From NCBI RefSeq assembly GCF_934561735.1, contig NZ_CAKTGT010000008.1:1-64000 (forward strand): a stretch of 64,000 nucleotides of DNA. Reading direction: 5' to 3'. Source of the DNA: an uncultured Eubacterium sp. GTDB taxonomy: Bacteria; Bacillota; Clostridia; Oscillospirales; Acutalibacteraceae. The translations under genes and the position numbers were made by a program. Positions 52,042-59,861 of the stretch are shown piece after piece. How positions within the stretch are numbered: the first letter of the stretch is position 1; each line of letters starts with the position of its first letter. The notes under the pieces are model-generated. The model did not search any database. It was given only the letters and a program-made list of their open reading frames with translations, and was not told where the DNA came from.

Positions 52042-54345
52042 TTAATCTCTTGATTCGATTATGAGTTTGCGGTCATCGGAGCCAACCAACTTAATATCGG
52101 GTGTGATATGCACCTTGCCGATGTTTTTATAGAAAACGGACACCTTATCCTTTTCGCACACAACGGAGAAAATAAGGCGTGTGCAGTTGCCTCTCTTATA
52201 CTCGAAGGTTTCGCCGTCGTCATCAAAGAATGAACTTTGGAAAAAGCCTGTTTCCTGCGGATAAACGGTAAACACAAGTTTTTGATCGCTGTCAAATCCG
52301 TACTTGCCCTCATCAGTCGGGAACACGCAACCGCTGCGGATGAAATAAGGCATTTTTGATGTTGGCGGAATGTGGAGACTGACATTTTGACCGCCCTTGT
52401 AAAACTTGCCGTCAAGATACCAATCATCGCCCTCAGGAAGATAAGCGGAAATATTTTCTATTCCCTCATCAAGCACGCAGGTTGCAAGCACATCTCTGCC
52501 GACCAAGAACGATTCGCAATCCTCTTCTATATCCTCATCGTCATAATAAAGGAAGAGCGGAGCATTCATAGGTTCATCATAAGACACGCTGTTGTAAGCC
52601 GAGCTGTAAAGATACGGAATAAGTTGTTTGCGTTGTGCAAAAATCCCTCTGACATCATCGATTACATCTTCATATGTCCAAGGCATTGTAGCTGTTCCGT
52701 CGGTGTTCCAGCTGTGAATGGTAAATCTCGGCTCAAAAAGACCATGCTGAATCCAGCGAAGTAAAAGTTCCTTTGACGGCATTTCGCCTGCAAATCCGCC
52801 CAAATCGTGGCCGTAGAAAAACATACCCGACATTGAAAGAGTAAGCCCGATATAATGGCCGTAATACAAATCATGAAACGAGGTCATATTATCGCCCGAC
52901 CAAGTTTGTGCCATTCTTCTGACAGCTATATTGCCGCTTCTTGTAGAAAGAAACGGACGAAGTTCAGGGCGTTTTTTCCTTTGTGCTTCGTATGAAGATT
53001 TAACCATAAGATAAGTTAAATCCGGTCTTACATCCCTTGCACGGATTTTGCCGAAGCCGAAGCCGTTAACCTTTGCGTCGCTGTCCTTAATATCAAATTC
53101 GTTATTGTCATTCCAAGTGGCAACAATGCCGTTGTCAAGGAGTTTTTCCGTTACCTGACTGCCCCAAAAATCATAAGCCTCTTTATTTGTGAAATCGAGA
53201 TACGAGCCGAGTCCGTCCCAAAACTGAGTTACAAACGGAGTGCCGTCCTCATTTTTTACAAAAAGTCCCTTTTCGGCAATCATACCGTACATAGGGTGAG
53301 TGGTGAGAAATGCCGGCTTAATGTTCGGAATAAGGTGAATGTTGCTGTCCTCATAGCTTTTTACAAAAGCCGCAGGGTCCGGGAACTTATCCTTGTTCCA
53401 ATTAAACACGCACCTTTGATTACCGATGGAGGTATAGCCCGAAGAAAGATAGAAACCCGAGCACGAAAAATCAAGGTCTTTAACCTTATCAAGGAAGCCT
53501 TGCATTTGTTCGCCGGCATTTTCGGCATCGGTATAAGCCATGGTGGAGGCACAATAATCAAAACTCCACTTCGGCGGAAACGCCTGTTTGCCGCACATAC
53601 GGGCAAAAGAACGCAAAATTTCAAGCTTTGAGCCAAAAATTACATAATAAACTATGCAGTTGTCCTCGGTCTTGAAAAACTTATACGGCTGATAATAATT
53701 GTTAATTTCAACGCCGAAATCCATGTAGCAGGTGGCACTTGTGTCATAAAAAATACCGTAATTGCCCACGCTGTTTTCACAAATATAAAACGGAATGTGC
53801 TTGTAAAGAGGGTCGGAACTTTCGGCATCGTAGCCGAGTGCGTCCGTAGTTTCAATTCTGAAACTTCTGCCCGCTTTATCCATAAAGCCGCTTTTATCAC
53901 CCAAGCCGAAGATTTTTTCGTCCTCTTCTCGTGAGATGTAGTGGTAATATCCTCTGCCGAATTCGTTTTCAAGATTGTACGAAAGAGGGCGTCTGTCCTC
54001 AAAAAGCACCTCGCCGTCATCAATAAACGAAAGCAGGAAGTTATGAAAATCAACATCTATTTCTATTCCCGAAGTAAGCGTGATTTTTTCACCGTTATCG
54101 GTGCTTTCAACCTCAGGAGTGTCAAAGTGGAAACCCTCGGTATCAAGCCTGTTCCTTGCCGGAGAGTTTGGCTGACCGTAAGGATTTATGCAAAATGTAG
54201 GCAAAATATCCTCACCGTGGCGGTAAATCGCAACTCTGACAATATTTTCTTCAACAAAATCAAGCCTTGCATTTACATCATCGCAAGCATAAAGTCTGTA
54301 ATTATCGGTGTAATCCACCAACTTAAAATTATGATTAAATTTCAT
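52042..54345 (-). CDS. Glycoside hydrolase family 31 (alpha-glucosidase/xylosidase type)
   Basis: A 767-residue GH31 enzyme: an N-terminal beta-sandwich, a (beta/alpha)8 barrel and C-terminal beta domains. The barrel shows WNDNNEFDI (family WNDMNE, catalytic nucleophile Asp), the conserved TRSGNIAVRRMAQTWSGDN segment (acid/base Asp in WSGDN) and GFAGEMPSKELLLRWIQHGLFEPRFTIHS-like active-site loop (quoted in part: RWIQHGLFEPRF). No signal peptide, so intracellular. It cleaves terminal alpha-linked glucose or xylose; which one is not clear. The stop of the carboxylesterase gene overlaps its ATG, so the two are translated together. Confidence 0.92.
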   Translation of the reverse strand: MKFNHNFKLVDYTDNYRLYACDDVNARLDFVEENIVRVAIYRHGEDILPTFCINPYGQPNSPARNRLDTEGFHFDTPEVESTDNGEKITLTSGIEIDVDFHNFLLSFIDDGEVLFEDRRPLSYNLENEFGRGYYHYISREEDEKIFGLGDKSGFMDKAGRSFRIETTDALGYDAESSDPLYKHIPFYICENSVGNYGIFYDTSATCYMDFGVEINNYYQPYKFFKTEDNCIVYYVIFGSKLEILRSFARMCGKQAFPPKWSFDYCASTMAYTDAENAGEQMQGFLDKVKDLDFSCSGFYLSSGYTSIGNQRCVFNWNKDKFPDPAAFVKSYEDSNIHLIPNIKPAFLTTHPMYGMIAEKGLFVKNEDGTPFVTQFWDGLGSYLDFTNKEAYDFWGSQVTEKLLDNGIVATWNDNNEFDIKDSDAKVNGFGFGKIRARDVRPDLTYLMVKSSYEAQRKKRPELRPFLSTRSGNIAVRRMAQTWSGDNMTSFHDLYYGHYIGLTLSMSGMFFYGHDLGGFAGEMPSKELLLRWIQHGLFEPRFTIHSWNTDGTATMPWTYEDVIDDVRGIFAQRKQLIPYLYSSAYNSVSYDEPMNAPLFLYYDDEDIEEDCESFLVGRDVLATCVLDEGIENISAYLPEGDDWYLDGKFYKGGQNVSLHIPPTSKMPYFIRSGCVFPTDEGKYGFDSDQKLVFTVYPQETGFFQSSFFDDDGETFEYKRGNCTRLIFSVVCEKDKVSVFYKNIGKVHITPDIKLVGSDDRKLIIESRD

Positions 54346-55682
54346 TAAAATTCTGCTCCGTTATTTGAAAAAGTGTTTTTGAATAATTTTTTTGTATCCC
54401 ATTTTTCACATCGTGTATTTTCACAAAATCGCATAGGCTCGGCATAACCGCTTTGCCAATCGGGTATCTCGACACAGTTGGGATTGCCTGTTTTTGCAAA
54501 AGCCGTAATTGCCGAAATCATTTGATGCGAAATTGTATAATCTATATCCTCAAACGGTCGCCAATTATTGCCCAATGTACCGAAAGCGTAAAGCAAATCG
54601 CTTGAATGCCATGCGCCGCTGTTGTCGCCCGGCAAATCACGGTTAAAGTTATAAACATAACAAGGTGCACCTTTTTTTATAATTGCCCTTGCAAACCTTT
54701 TGGTAACACCCTCAAGGACAATAGGCACCATATCCGTTTGAGTAACACCGAGCATATACGAAACATCGCTCGGAATTGTTGACATATTGAATGAATTTTT
54801 TGTAATAATTCTTCCGTCCTTAACAGGCATAGTATAAAGCATACTGAGTTTATCCTCATTGCACGCTTCAAACCACGCATAATAAAGAGTTTTAGGGTCA
54901 ACACATCCGAGTTCTTCAATATTATTAACCCCTGCTTTTGAGATAATGTTATCCCAAAACTTCTTTGTCTTTTGCGGTGACAACGGTTTTGCAACTTCAC
55001 GCTGAAGTGCTCCGCCGCTCATCATAATTGCACCGCCGAACCAATTTTTACACACCGAAGTGCTAAGCAAAATATCAACGCTCATGGCACCGGCACTTTG
55101 ACCCATAATTGTGATTTTGTCACCGTTGCCGCCAAAGGATGAAATATTATCTTTGACCCACTTGATTGCCGCAAGCTGGTCGTAAAGTCCGAAATTGCCG
55201 CATCTGCCCTTTTCATCCGTCAAATCGGGATGTGAGCAAAAACCGAACGGACCGAGGCGATAATTGATTGAAACAAAAACAACGCCTCTTTTGGCATATT
55301 CCACACCGCATATATGCCCCTCGTTTGACGAACCGCCTGTAAAACTGCCGCCGTGAATGTAAAGAAGCACGGGAGCGTTTTCGGCGTTTTTAGGTGCGTA
55401 AATGTTTAGATAAAGGCAATCTTCGCTGTATTCAAAGTTCATATTTTGCCTGAACTCTTTGTGATAAAAAGCATTGCAAATCTCGTCATCTTCAAACGCA
55501 CGACGCTGATACGAACATTTGCCGAACACAATTGCGTCATACATACCGTTAAATTTTGTTGTAATAACAGGATACTTCCAACGCTCTGCCTTTGCGTACC
55601 TTATGCCTCTGAATTCGAAATATTCGCCAAAATCAATGCCCCTGATTTTGCCGCATTTTGTATTTAATCTGACTGCATTCAT
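54345..55682 (-). CDS. Type B carboxylesterase
   Basis: A 445-residue alpha/beta-hydrolase of the carboxylesterase/lipase type B family. FRGIRYAKAERW at the N-terminus, SEDCLYLNIYAP, the oxyanion motif YIHGGSFTGGSS, and the nucleophile GQSAGAMSVD are all present; WHSSDLLYAFG near the C-terminus holds the catalytic His. No signal peptide. It is shorter than the usual 500 residues. Start ATG has only a weak GGTGAT ribosome site. Pairing with a GH31 gene suggests removal of ester groups from a glycan substrate (inference). Confidence 0.9.
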   Translation of the reverse strand: MNAVRLNTKCGKIRGIDFGEYFEFRGIRYAKAERWKYPVITTKFNGMYDAIVFGKCSYQRRAFEDDEICNAFYHKEFRQNMNFEYSEDCLYLNIYAPKNAENAPVLLYIHGGSFTGGSSNEGHICGVEYAKRGVVFVSINYRLGPFGFCSHPDLTDEKGRCGNFGLYDQLAAIKWVKDNISSFGGNGDKITIMGQSAGAMSVDILLSTSVCKNWFGGAIMMSGGALQREVAKPLSPQKTKKFWDNIISKAGVNNIEELGCVDPKTLYYAWFEACNEDKLSMLYTMPVKDGRIITKNSFNMSTIPSDVSYMLGVTQTDMVPIVLEGVTKRFARAIIKKGAPCYVYNFNRDLPGDNSGAWHSSDLLYAFGTLGNNWRPFEDIDYTISHQMISAITAFAKTGNPNCVEIPDWQSGYAEPMRFCENTRCEKWDTKKLFKNTFSNNGAEF

Positions 55683-55694
55683 AGTATCACCAAA

Positions 55695-56303
55695 TCAAAG
55701 TGTATCAACATAATCTTTAATATCGTAATCTTCAAACGGCGTTGTTTTGCAAAGATAAAGCGGATGATGCGGATGTCCGTTTTTCAGGAGTTTGCCTGCA
55801 TGCACCCATTTTGCATTGTATTTTTCGCCGATTTCTATCATTTCCTTTACGCAGGATTTAAGATAGTTACGCTCGTTAACTATACTTCCCCACGCCGCCC
55901 AAACGGTTGCATTTTGCGAATGAGAAAGCACATAATCAAACGCTTTCATATTTTCGTTATGTAAAAATGTATTAACCTCGGCGTCCATATCCTTTGGTCT
56001 TGTTGCTCTTTGAGCATAAACATTGAACATAATAAAGCTGTCATAGCCGTTAAAATGAGCCAATCGCTCAACGGATTTGAGAGTGTTATCAAGATTTTCA
56101 GGCTCTGCCGTAGACGGATTAATGCCTATGCAGATAACGGGATTTTTGCCTCTTGTGCCGAGAAGATAACGGTAATCCCGATACTCACCCGGAACATAAA
56201 TCCACTTTTCCGCGTCAAACGATGTTGCCGACAGCGAGTCGTTATAATCCTCGTCAAAACTTTTTATCTCAATAAAATGAGAATCATCGGTCGGTATATG
56301 CAT
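55695..56303 (-). CDS. DUF1643 domain protein
   Basis: A 202-residue protein matching DUF1643: RYLLGTRGKNPVICIGINPSTA in the N-terminal half, then SIVNERNYLKSCVKEMIE-type helices, HAGKLLKNGHPHHPLYL and a short acidic tail. These proteins are often linked to nucleotide or phosphorous-ester chemistry, but no activity is firmly known. The ATG at 56303 is chosen because AAGGGTG lies six bases before it; a GTG at 56312 overlaps that site. It precedes the carboxylesterase gene in the same direction. Confidence 0.8.
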   Translation of the reverse strand: MHIPTDDSHFIEIKSFDEDYNDSLSATSFDAEKWIYVPGEYRDYRYLLGTRGKNPVICIGINPSTAEPENLDNTLKSVERLAHFNGYDSFIMFNVYAQRATRPKDMDAEVNTFLHNENMKAFDYVLSHSQNATVWAAWGSIVNERNYLKSCVKEMIEIGEKYNAKWVHAGKLLKNGHPHHPLYLCKTTPFEDYDIKDYVDTL

Positions 56304-56408
56304 TTTTCTCACCCTTTTCTTAATTATAATATACTACCTACAGCAGCAAAATACAATAACAATATTGTAAGCAAGCTGTCAACGCTCCAAAACGAACAAC
56401 AGATGTGT

Positions 56409-56443
56409 TAAAAAAACTGTGAAGCCCAAATTGAGCCTCACAG
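56409..56443 (-). terminator. Terminator of the PurF-like gene
   Basis: Stem CTGTGAGGCTC / GGGCTTCACAG (minus strand), loop AATTT, then a long U-run. Confidence 0.85.
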
Positions 56444-56465
56444 CATTTATTTTTATAGTATATAA

Positions 56466-57872
56466 TTATTCCTGACCGTCCCAGCAATATGTGCAAAGCT
56501 TGTCTTTATCAATACCTACAGAGGCAATCATATCATCAAGACGATGATAACGAAGCGATGTAAAGTGAAGCTGCTTGCAAATTACATCAATCATCTTTTG
56601 ATACTTTTCGCTGTCGGGATCAACATATTCCTGAATAAGTGCATCATCAGGTTCTCTGCCCTCAAGTTCGGTAATAACACGCCTTGTGATAAGGTCCATA
56701 TCCGAAGTTGAGCGTGAGAAGTTGAGATACTTACATCCGTAAAAAAGCGGAGGACACGCAGGTCTGATATGTACTTCCTTTGCACCCGATTCAAAGAGGT
56801 ACTCGGTTGTTTCACGGAGTTGTGTACCGCGAACAATAGAGTCATCAATAAGAAGCAAGCTCTTGTCCTTAATCAAATCAGGAATTGGGATAAGTTTCAT
56901 CTTGGCAATGAGATTACGCTTTGTTTGGTTTGGCGGCATAAACGAACGAGGCCAAGTCGGTGTATACTTGATGAACGGACGGGAATAAGGAATACCCGTT
57001 TCGTTGGAATATCCGATTGCGTGAGCAATGCCGCTGTCAGGAACGCCTGCTACAATATCGGGATTAACATTATCTCTTTTTGCAAGAGCCTTGCCGCAGT
57101 TATAACGCATTTTTTCAACGCTGATGCCTTCATACGAAGCTGAAGGATAGCCGTAGTAAATCCAAAGGAATGTGCAAATACGCATTTTTTTGCCCGGTTG
57201 AATGAGAGTTTTTACACCGTCTGCGTCCATAAACACAACTTCACCCGGACCGAGTTCTTTGTAGTCCTTGTATCCCAAATTGAGATATGCAAAGCTCTCG
57301 AACGAAGCACAATAGCCGTCCTCTTTTTGACCGATTGAAATAGGAGTTCTGCCGAGCATATCCCTTGCGGCATAAATACCCTTAGGTGTAAGTGCAAGGA
57401 TAGAAATTGAGCCTTCCACAGCCTCCTGAGCATATCTTATGCCGTCAATAAAATTCTCTTTTTGATTAATGAGAGCGGCAACCAATTCGGTTTGATTGAT
57501 GTCACCGTTTTGCATTTCAAAAAAATGAGTGTTGTTTTTGATAATATCGTCAACAAGTTTGTCGATGTTGTTAATTTTACCTACGGTGGCAACCGCAAAT
57601 GTACCGTGATGTGAACGCACCAAAATAGGCTGTGCCTCAAAGTCGCTTATACAACCGATACCGTATTGACCGTGCATAGTGTTTGATTCTTTAGTGAACT
57701 TTGTTCTGAAAGGAGCATTTTCAATATTATGAATTGCCTTGTCAAAGCCTGTTTCTTTGTCATATACAGCCATACCCGCACGACGGGTGCCGAGGTGAGA
57801 ATGATAGTCTACACCGAAGAACAAATCAAACACGCAATCGTCTTTTGATACCGCACCGAAAAATCCGCCCAT
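56466..57872 (-). CDS. PurF-family amidophosphoribosyltransferase lacking the catalytic Cys
   Basis: A 468-residue protein with the PurF two-domain plan: an N-terminal Ntn-glutaminase-like domain and a PRTase domain with the PRPP motif LLLIDDSIVRGTQLRET. The canonical start MCGI(F/V)G is replaced by MGGFFG, so the nucleophile Cys that attacks glutamine is a Gly. Other glutaminase elements are altered too. C-terminal CTYCWDGQE is intact. The enzyme may use ammonia, have a partner, or have a different role; this divergent Clostridia subgroup is usually annotated as PurF, from memory. It is monocistronic with its own terminator. Confidence 0.85.
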   Translation of the reverse strand: MGGFFGAVSKDDCVFDLFFGVDYHSHLGTRRAGMAVYDKETGFDKAIHNIENAPFRTKFTKESNTMHGQYGIGCISDFEAQPILVRSHHGTFAVATVGKINNIDKLVDDIIKNNTHFFEMQNGDINQTELVAALINQKENFIDGIRYAQEAVEGSISILALTPKGIYAARDMLGRTPISIGQKEDGYCASFESFAYLNLGYKDYKELGPGEVVFMDADGVKTLIQPGKKMRICTFLWIYYGYPSASYEGISVEKMRYNCGKALAKRDNVNPDIVAGVPDSGIAHAIGYSNETGIPYSRPFIKYTPTWPRSFMPPNQTKRNLIAKMKLIPIPDLIKDKSLLLIDDSIVRGTQLRETTEYLFESGAKEVHIRPACPPLFYGCKYLNFSRSTSDMDLITRRVITELEGREPDDALIQEYVDPDSEKYQKMIDVICKQLHFTSLRYHRLDDMIASVGIDKDKLCTYCWDGQE

Positions 57873-57965
57873 AATTTACCTTACAGAGTTGTTCTCTGCT
57901 TCCCTCTCTAATTTGTTGCAAATATTATAACAAATCATCGATACAAAAACAACAGGAATAAGCTA

Positions 57966-58520
57966 TTATTTTACAAATTTTTTAAGTCTGTTTGTCAGCA
58001 CGGCGGCAAGTGCAATTTTTACGGCGTCAGGGAGCAAAAACGGAATTACGCACCAGCCGAGGATTGTTGCAAGAGATGCAGGCTCATTTGTCTTTGCATA
58101 AACAACGGCAAACCACGCTGTACCGAATGCGTAACATACCAAAATGCCGACAACCATAGACAAAACAAGTGCCCAAAGTTTGTTTGTTTTATCCGAAACA
58201 ATACCTACAATAAGAGCGGTAAAGATAAATCCGATTATATATCCGCCGGTTGAACCCAAAAGAACACCGAAGCCGCTTTTAAAACCTGAAAAAACAGGAA
58301 CACCGATTGCACCGATGAGAATATAAAGGAGGGTTGAGAGTGTTCCCCTTTTAGCACCGAACAAGCCTGAAATGAGCACCACGCCCATTGTTTGCAATGT
58401 AATAGGAACCGTGAGCGGAATAGAAATCCACGAGCAAACCGCAATAATTGCCGCAGAAAGACCGATGTAAACCATATCGGTTACTTTTGAATTTGTTTTC
58501 TTATTTTCTGTTTGTGCCAT
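57966..58520 (-). CDS. bioY: Biotin ECF transporter S component BioY
   Basis: A 184-residue, six-helix protein. Signatures: VPITLQTMGVVLISGLFG, GTLSTLLYILIGAIGVPVF and GGYIIGFIFTA, all standard for BioY. It binds biotin and needs an ECF energising module (EcfA/A'/T), which is not in this window. The ATG at 58520 is preferred to upstream in-frame codons because GAGGT lies eight bases before it. Its -35/-10 (TTGACA, 16 bp, TACAAT) is at 58570-58597. Suggests biotin auxotrophy or scavenging (inference). Confidence 0.93.
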   Translation of the reverse strand: MAQTENKKTNSKVTDMVYIGLSAAIIAVCSWISIPLTVPITLQTMGVVLISGLFGAKRGTLSTLLYILIGAIGVPVFSGFKSGFGVLLGSTGGYIIGFIFTALIVGIVSDKTNKLWALVLSMVVGILVCYAFGTAWFAVVYAKTNEPASLATILGWCVIPFLLPDAVKIALAAVLTNRLKKFVK

Positions 58521-58569
58521 AGTCACATACCTCAATAAATTATTTTCGGCTTTCGCCAAATTGATTTAT

Positions 58570-58597
58570 ATTGTATCACACAAATTCAAATTGTCAA
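58570..58597 (-). promoter_or_regulatory. Promoter of bioY
   Basis: -35 TTGACA (58592-58597), 16-bp spacer, -10 TACAAT (58570-58575), just after the stop of the 58648-58950 gene. Confidence 0.75.
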
Positions 58598-58647
58598 CCT
58601 AAATTTTAGCAAAAGTTTACAATGCAAACTATTCAATGAAATCGCAT

Positions 58648-58950
58648 TTAAAAATTATGTTCTGTTTTTATATGTGAACCCGATTGATTATGTAAATTTC
58701 GTTCAAACTCTATTCCTTTTGCAAAAGCATCCAATGCGTATTCGTTAATCACTTCACGGATTTTAACAAGTATTTTGTTTTCATAATCCGACGCACCGAA
58801 TTCCGGATTATACTTTTGTATTTCGTTAACAACAGAGTTTTTCATTTCATACTCTTTTTCGGCAAGTATATCATATCTTGGATTTGAACCGACAGGAGCT
58901 TTTTCAACAATTATCCGATAGATTTTTTCCAACTCATATTCTTTTGACAC
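58648..58950 (-). CDS. Small helical protein downstream of tandem hairpin RNAs (DUF6809-like?)
   Basis: A 100-residue protein starting with GTG; CGGAGGA lies five bases upstream. Two long helices are predicted: EYELEKIYRIIVEKAPVGSN and KNSVVNEIQKYNPEFGASDY..., followed by IREVINEYALDAFAKGIEFERNL. The general plan and the C-terminal aromatic/Gly pattern recall small DUF6809-type proteins found in gut Clostridia; this match is from memory and weak. It follows 34 bases after the terminator of the nearest hairpin RNA, so transcription may come from terminator read-through. Function unknown; a toxin or RNA-binding role is a hypothesis from context. Confidence 0.6.
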   Translation of the reverse strand: MSKEYELEKIYRIIVEKAPVGSNPRYDILAEKEYEMKNSVVNEIQKYNPEFGASDYENKILVKIREVINEYALDAFAKGIEFERNLHNQSGSHIKTEHNF

Positions 58951-58983
58951 AATATTCCTCCGCAACAAGCCGAGCCGTAAAAC

Positions 58984-59156
58984 AAAAAGAGCGCAGCCGA
59001 AGCCACGCTCAAAAAACACACAGCTTCAAAGTTTTCTGCGACAAAAACCTCAATAGTTGGATAAACCAGCATACGAATAAAAGCGCGTGTTTTTATAAAA
59101 ATAAAAACCGTGCTGATTAATCCAACTAAAACTATTAAATTGAGATTCATGTCGCA
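58984..59156 (-). ncRNA. Candidate hairpin RNA, unit 1 (proximal)
   Basis: On the minus strand: -35 TTGACT (59185-59190), 17 bp, -10 TATAAT (59162-59167). Five bases later a 120-bp imperfect palindrome starts (59037-59156): outer arms TGCGACA / TGTCGCA, then CTCAAT / ATTGAG, TAGTTGGAT / ATCCAACTA, ATCAGCA / TGCTGGT and an apical GTTTTTAT-UUUU-ATAAAAAC stem. A 26-nt linker (59011-59036) leads to a terminator (58989-59010): GAGCGTGGC-UUCG-GCTGCGCTC then five U. Expected RNA length about 172 nt. An overlapping ORF encoding MNLNLIVLVGLISTV... exists but lacks a ribosome site and is not conserved in unit 2. Confidence 0.65.
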
Positions 59157-59161
59157 TTGCA

Positions 59162-59190
59162 ATTATATCATTTGCAGAAATTTAAGTCAA
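59162..59190 (-). promoter_or_regulatory. Promoter of hairpin RNA unit 1
   Basis: TTGACT (59185-59190), 17-bp spacer, TATAAT (59162-59167). The TGCAAATGATATAATTGCA segment around the -10 is identical in unit 2. Confidence 0.85.
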
Positions 59191-59220
59191 TAATAATGCT
59201 CTGCAAATAATTTTAAAAAC

Positions 59221-59402
59221 AAAAAGAGCGCAGCCGAAGCCACGCCCAAAAAACACACAGCTTCAAAGTTTTCTGCGACAAAAACCCAATACTCATACCA
59301 CAATACAGGCGTGTAAAAAGAAGTGCGTGTTTTTATCAAAAGATAAAAAAACATACACTACCTGCTAATTATGGCATATTATTAAATTGAATTTTTGTCG
59401 CA
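59221..59402 (-). ncRNA. Candidate hairpin RNA, unit 2 (distal)
   Basis: Same plan as unit 1. A 129-bp imperfect palindrome (59274-59402) has outer arms TGCGACAAAAA / TTTTTGTCGCA, then an AT-rich region, a stem pairing ATGCCATAAT / ATTGTGGTAT and GCAGG / CCTGT, and the apical TTTTTATC-UUUU-GATAAAAA. The linker (59248-59273) is identical base for base to unit 1, and the terminator (59226-59247) differs at one base. Stem sequences differ from unit 1 while pairing is kept. Expected RNA about 181 nt. Confidence 0.65.
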
Positions 59403-59407
59403 CTGCA

Positions 59408-59436
59408 ATTATATCATTTGCAATATTTTTAGTCAA
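59408..59436 (-). promoter_or_regulatory. Promoter of hairpin RNA unit 2
   Basis: -35 TTGACT (59431-59436), 17-bp spacer, -10 TATAAT (59408-59413); the RNA start should fall at the base of the hairpin. Confidence 0.85.
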
Positions 59437-59543
59437 TATTAAAACACCGTAAAAAGTAAACCACCGGTTTAGTTTGCTCAACCGACGATATATGGAAGAA
59501 TTCTTCAAGATATGCTATCATAAACTTGTAAGGAGGAAGCGAT

Positions 59544-59834
59544 ATGACAAAGCGAATTAATCTTGATGACATCAGGCTGTTTTACCTGACAATACACGAT
59601 GATGAAAACGGTAATACAACAAAATACAGTCTTGATATTGAGGCGGCAAACGATATGCATTATGAATTTTCACCAAAACATAACGAAATCATTTGCAACC
59701 GAATATCAAAAGAATTGGGAATATCAAACAATCTTGACACAGCAGACCTTATGAGAAAATATTTAACAGTCAAAAGCAACGGTTATCTTATTTCTCTTGT
59801 TTCAGGCAACTGCACTGTACAATATTTCTATTAA
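59544..59834 (+). CDS. Unrecognised 96-aa protein upstream of the XRE-HD gene
   Basis: Starts ATG with AAGGAGGAAGC. A mixed alpha/beta small protein: IRLFYLTIHDDENGNTTKYSLDIEAANDMHYEFSPKH-like strand region (motif TIHDDENGNTTKYSLDI), then LGISNNLDTADLMRKYLTV and a hydrophobic strand GYLISLVSGNCTVQYFY. No signal peptide. It lies 27 bases before the XRE-HD gene in the same direction, so it may be co-transcribed. Family not recognised. Confidence 0.65.
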   Translation: MTKRINLDDIRLFYLTIHDDENGNTTKYSLDIEAANDMHYEFSPKHNEIICNRISKELGISNNLDTADLMRKYLTVKSNGYLISLVSGNCTVQYFY

Positions 59835-59861
59835 ATGATATAATAAATGTGAGGTGGCAAA

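Noticed and set aside
58911..59150. ORF for a membrane peptide (MNLNLIVLVGLISTV...) inside hairpin RNA unit 1, as a type I toxin
   Set aside because: No ribosome site, start inside the hairpin stem, frame runs through the terminator and into the next gene, and unit 2 does not keep the N-terminal half.
58984..59402. CRISPR-like or retron-like locus
   Set aside because: Only two long units with a period near 240 bp; no short repeats, cas genes or reverse transcriptase. The shared parts are promoter, linker and terminator.
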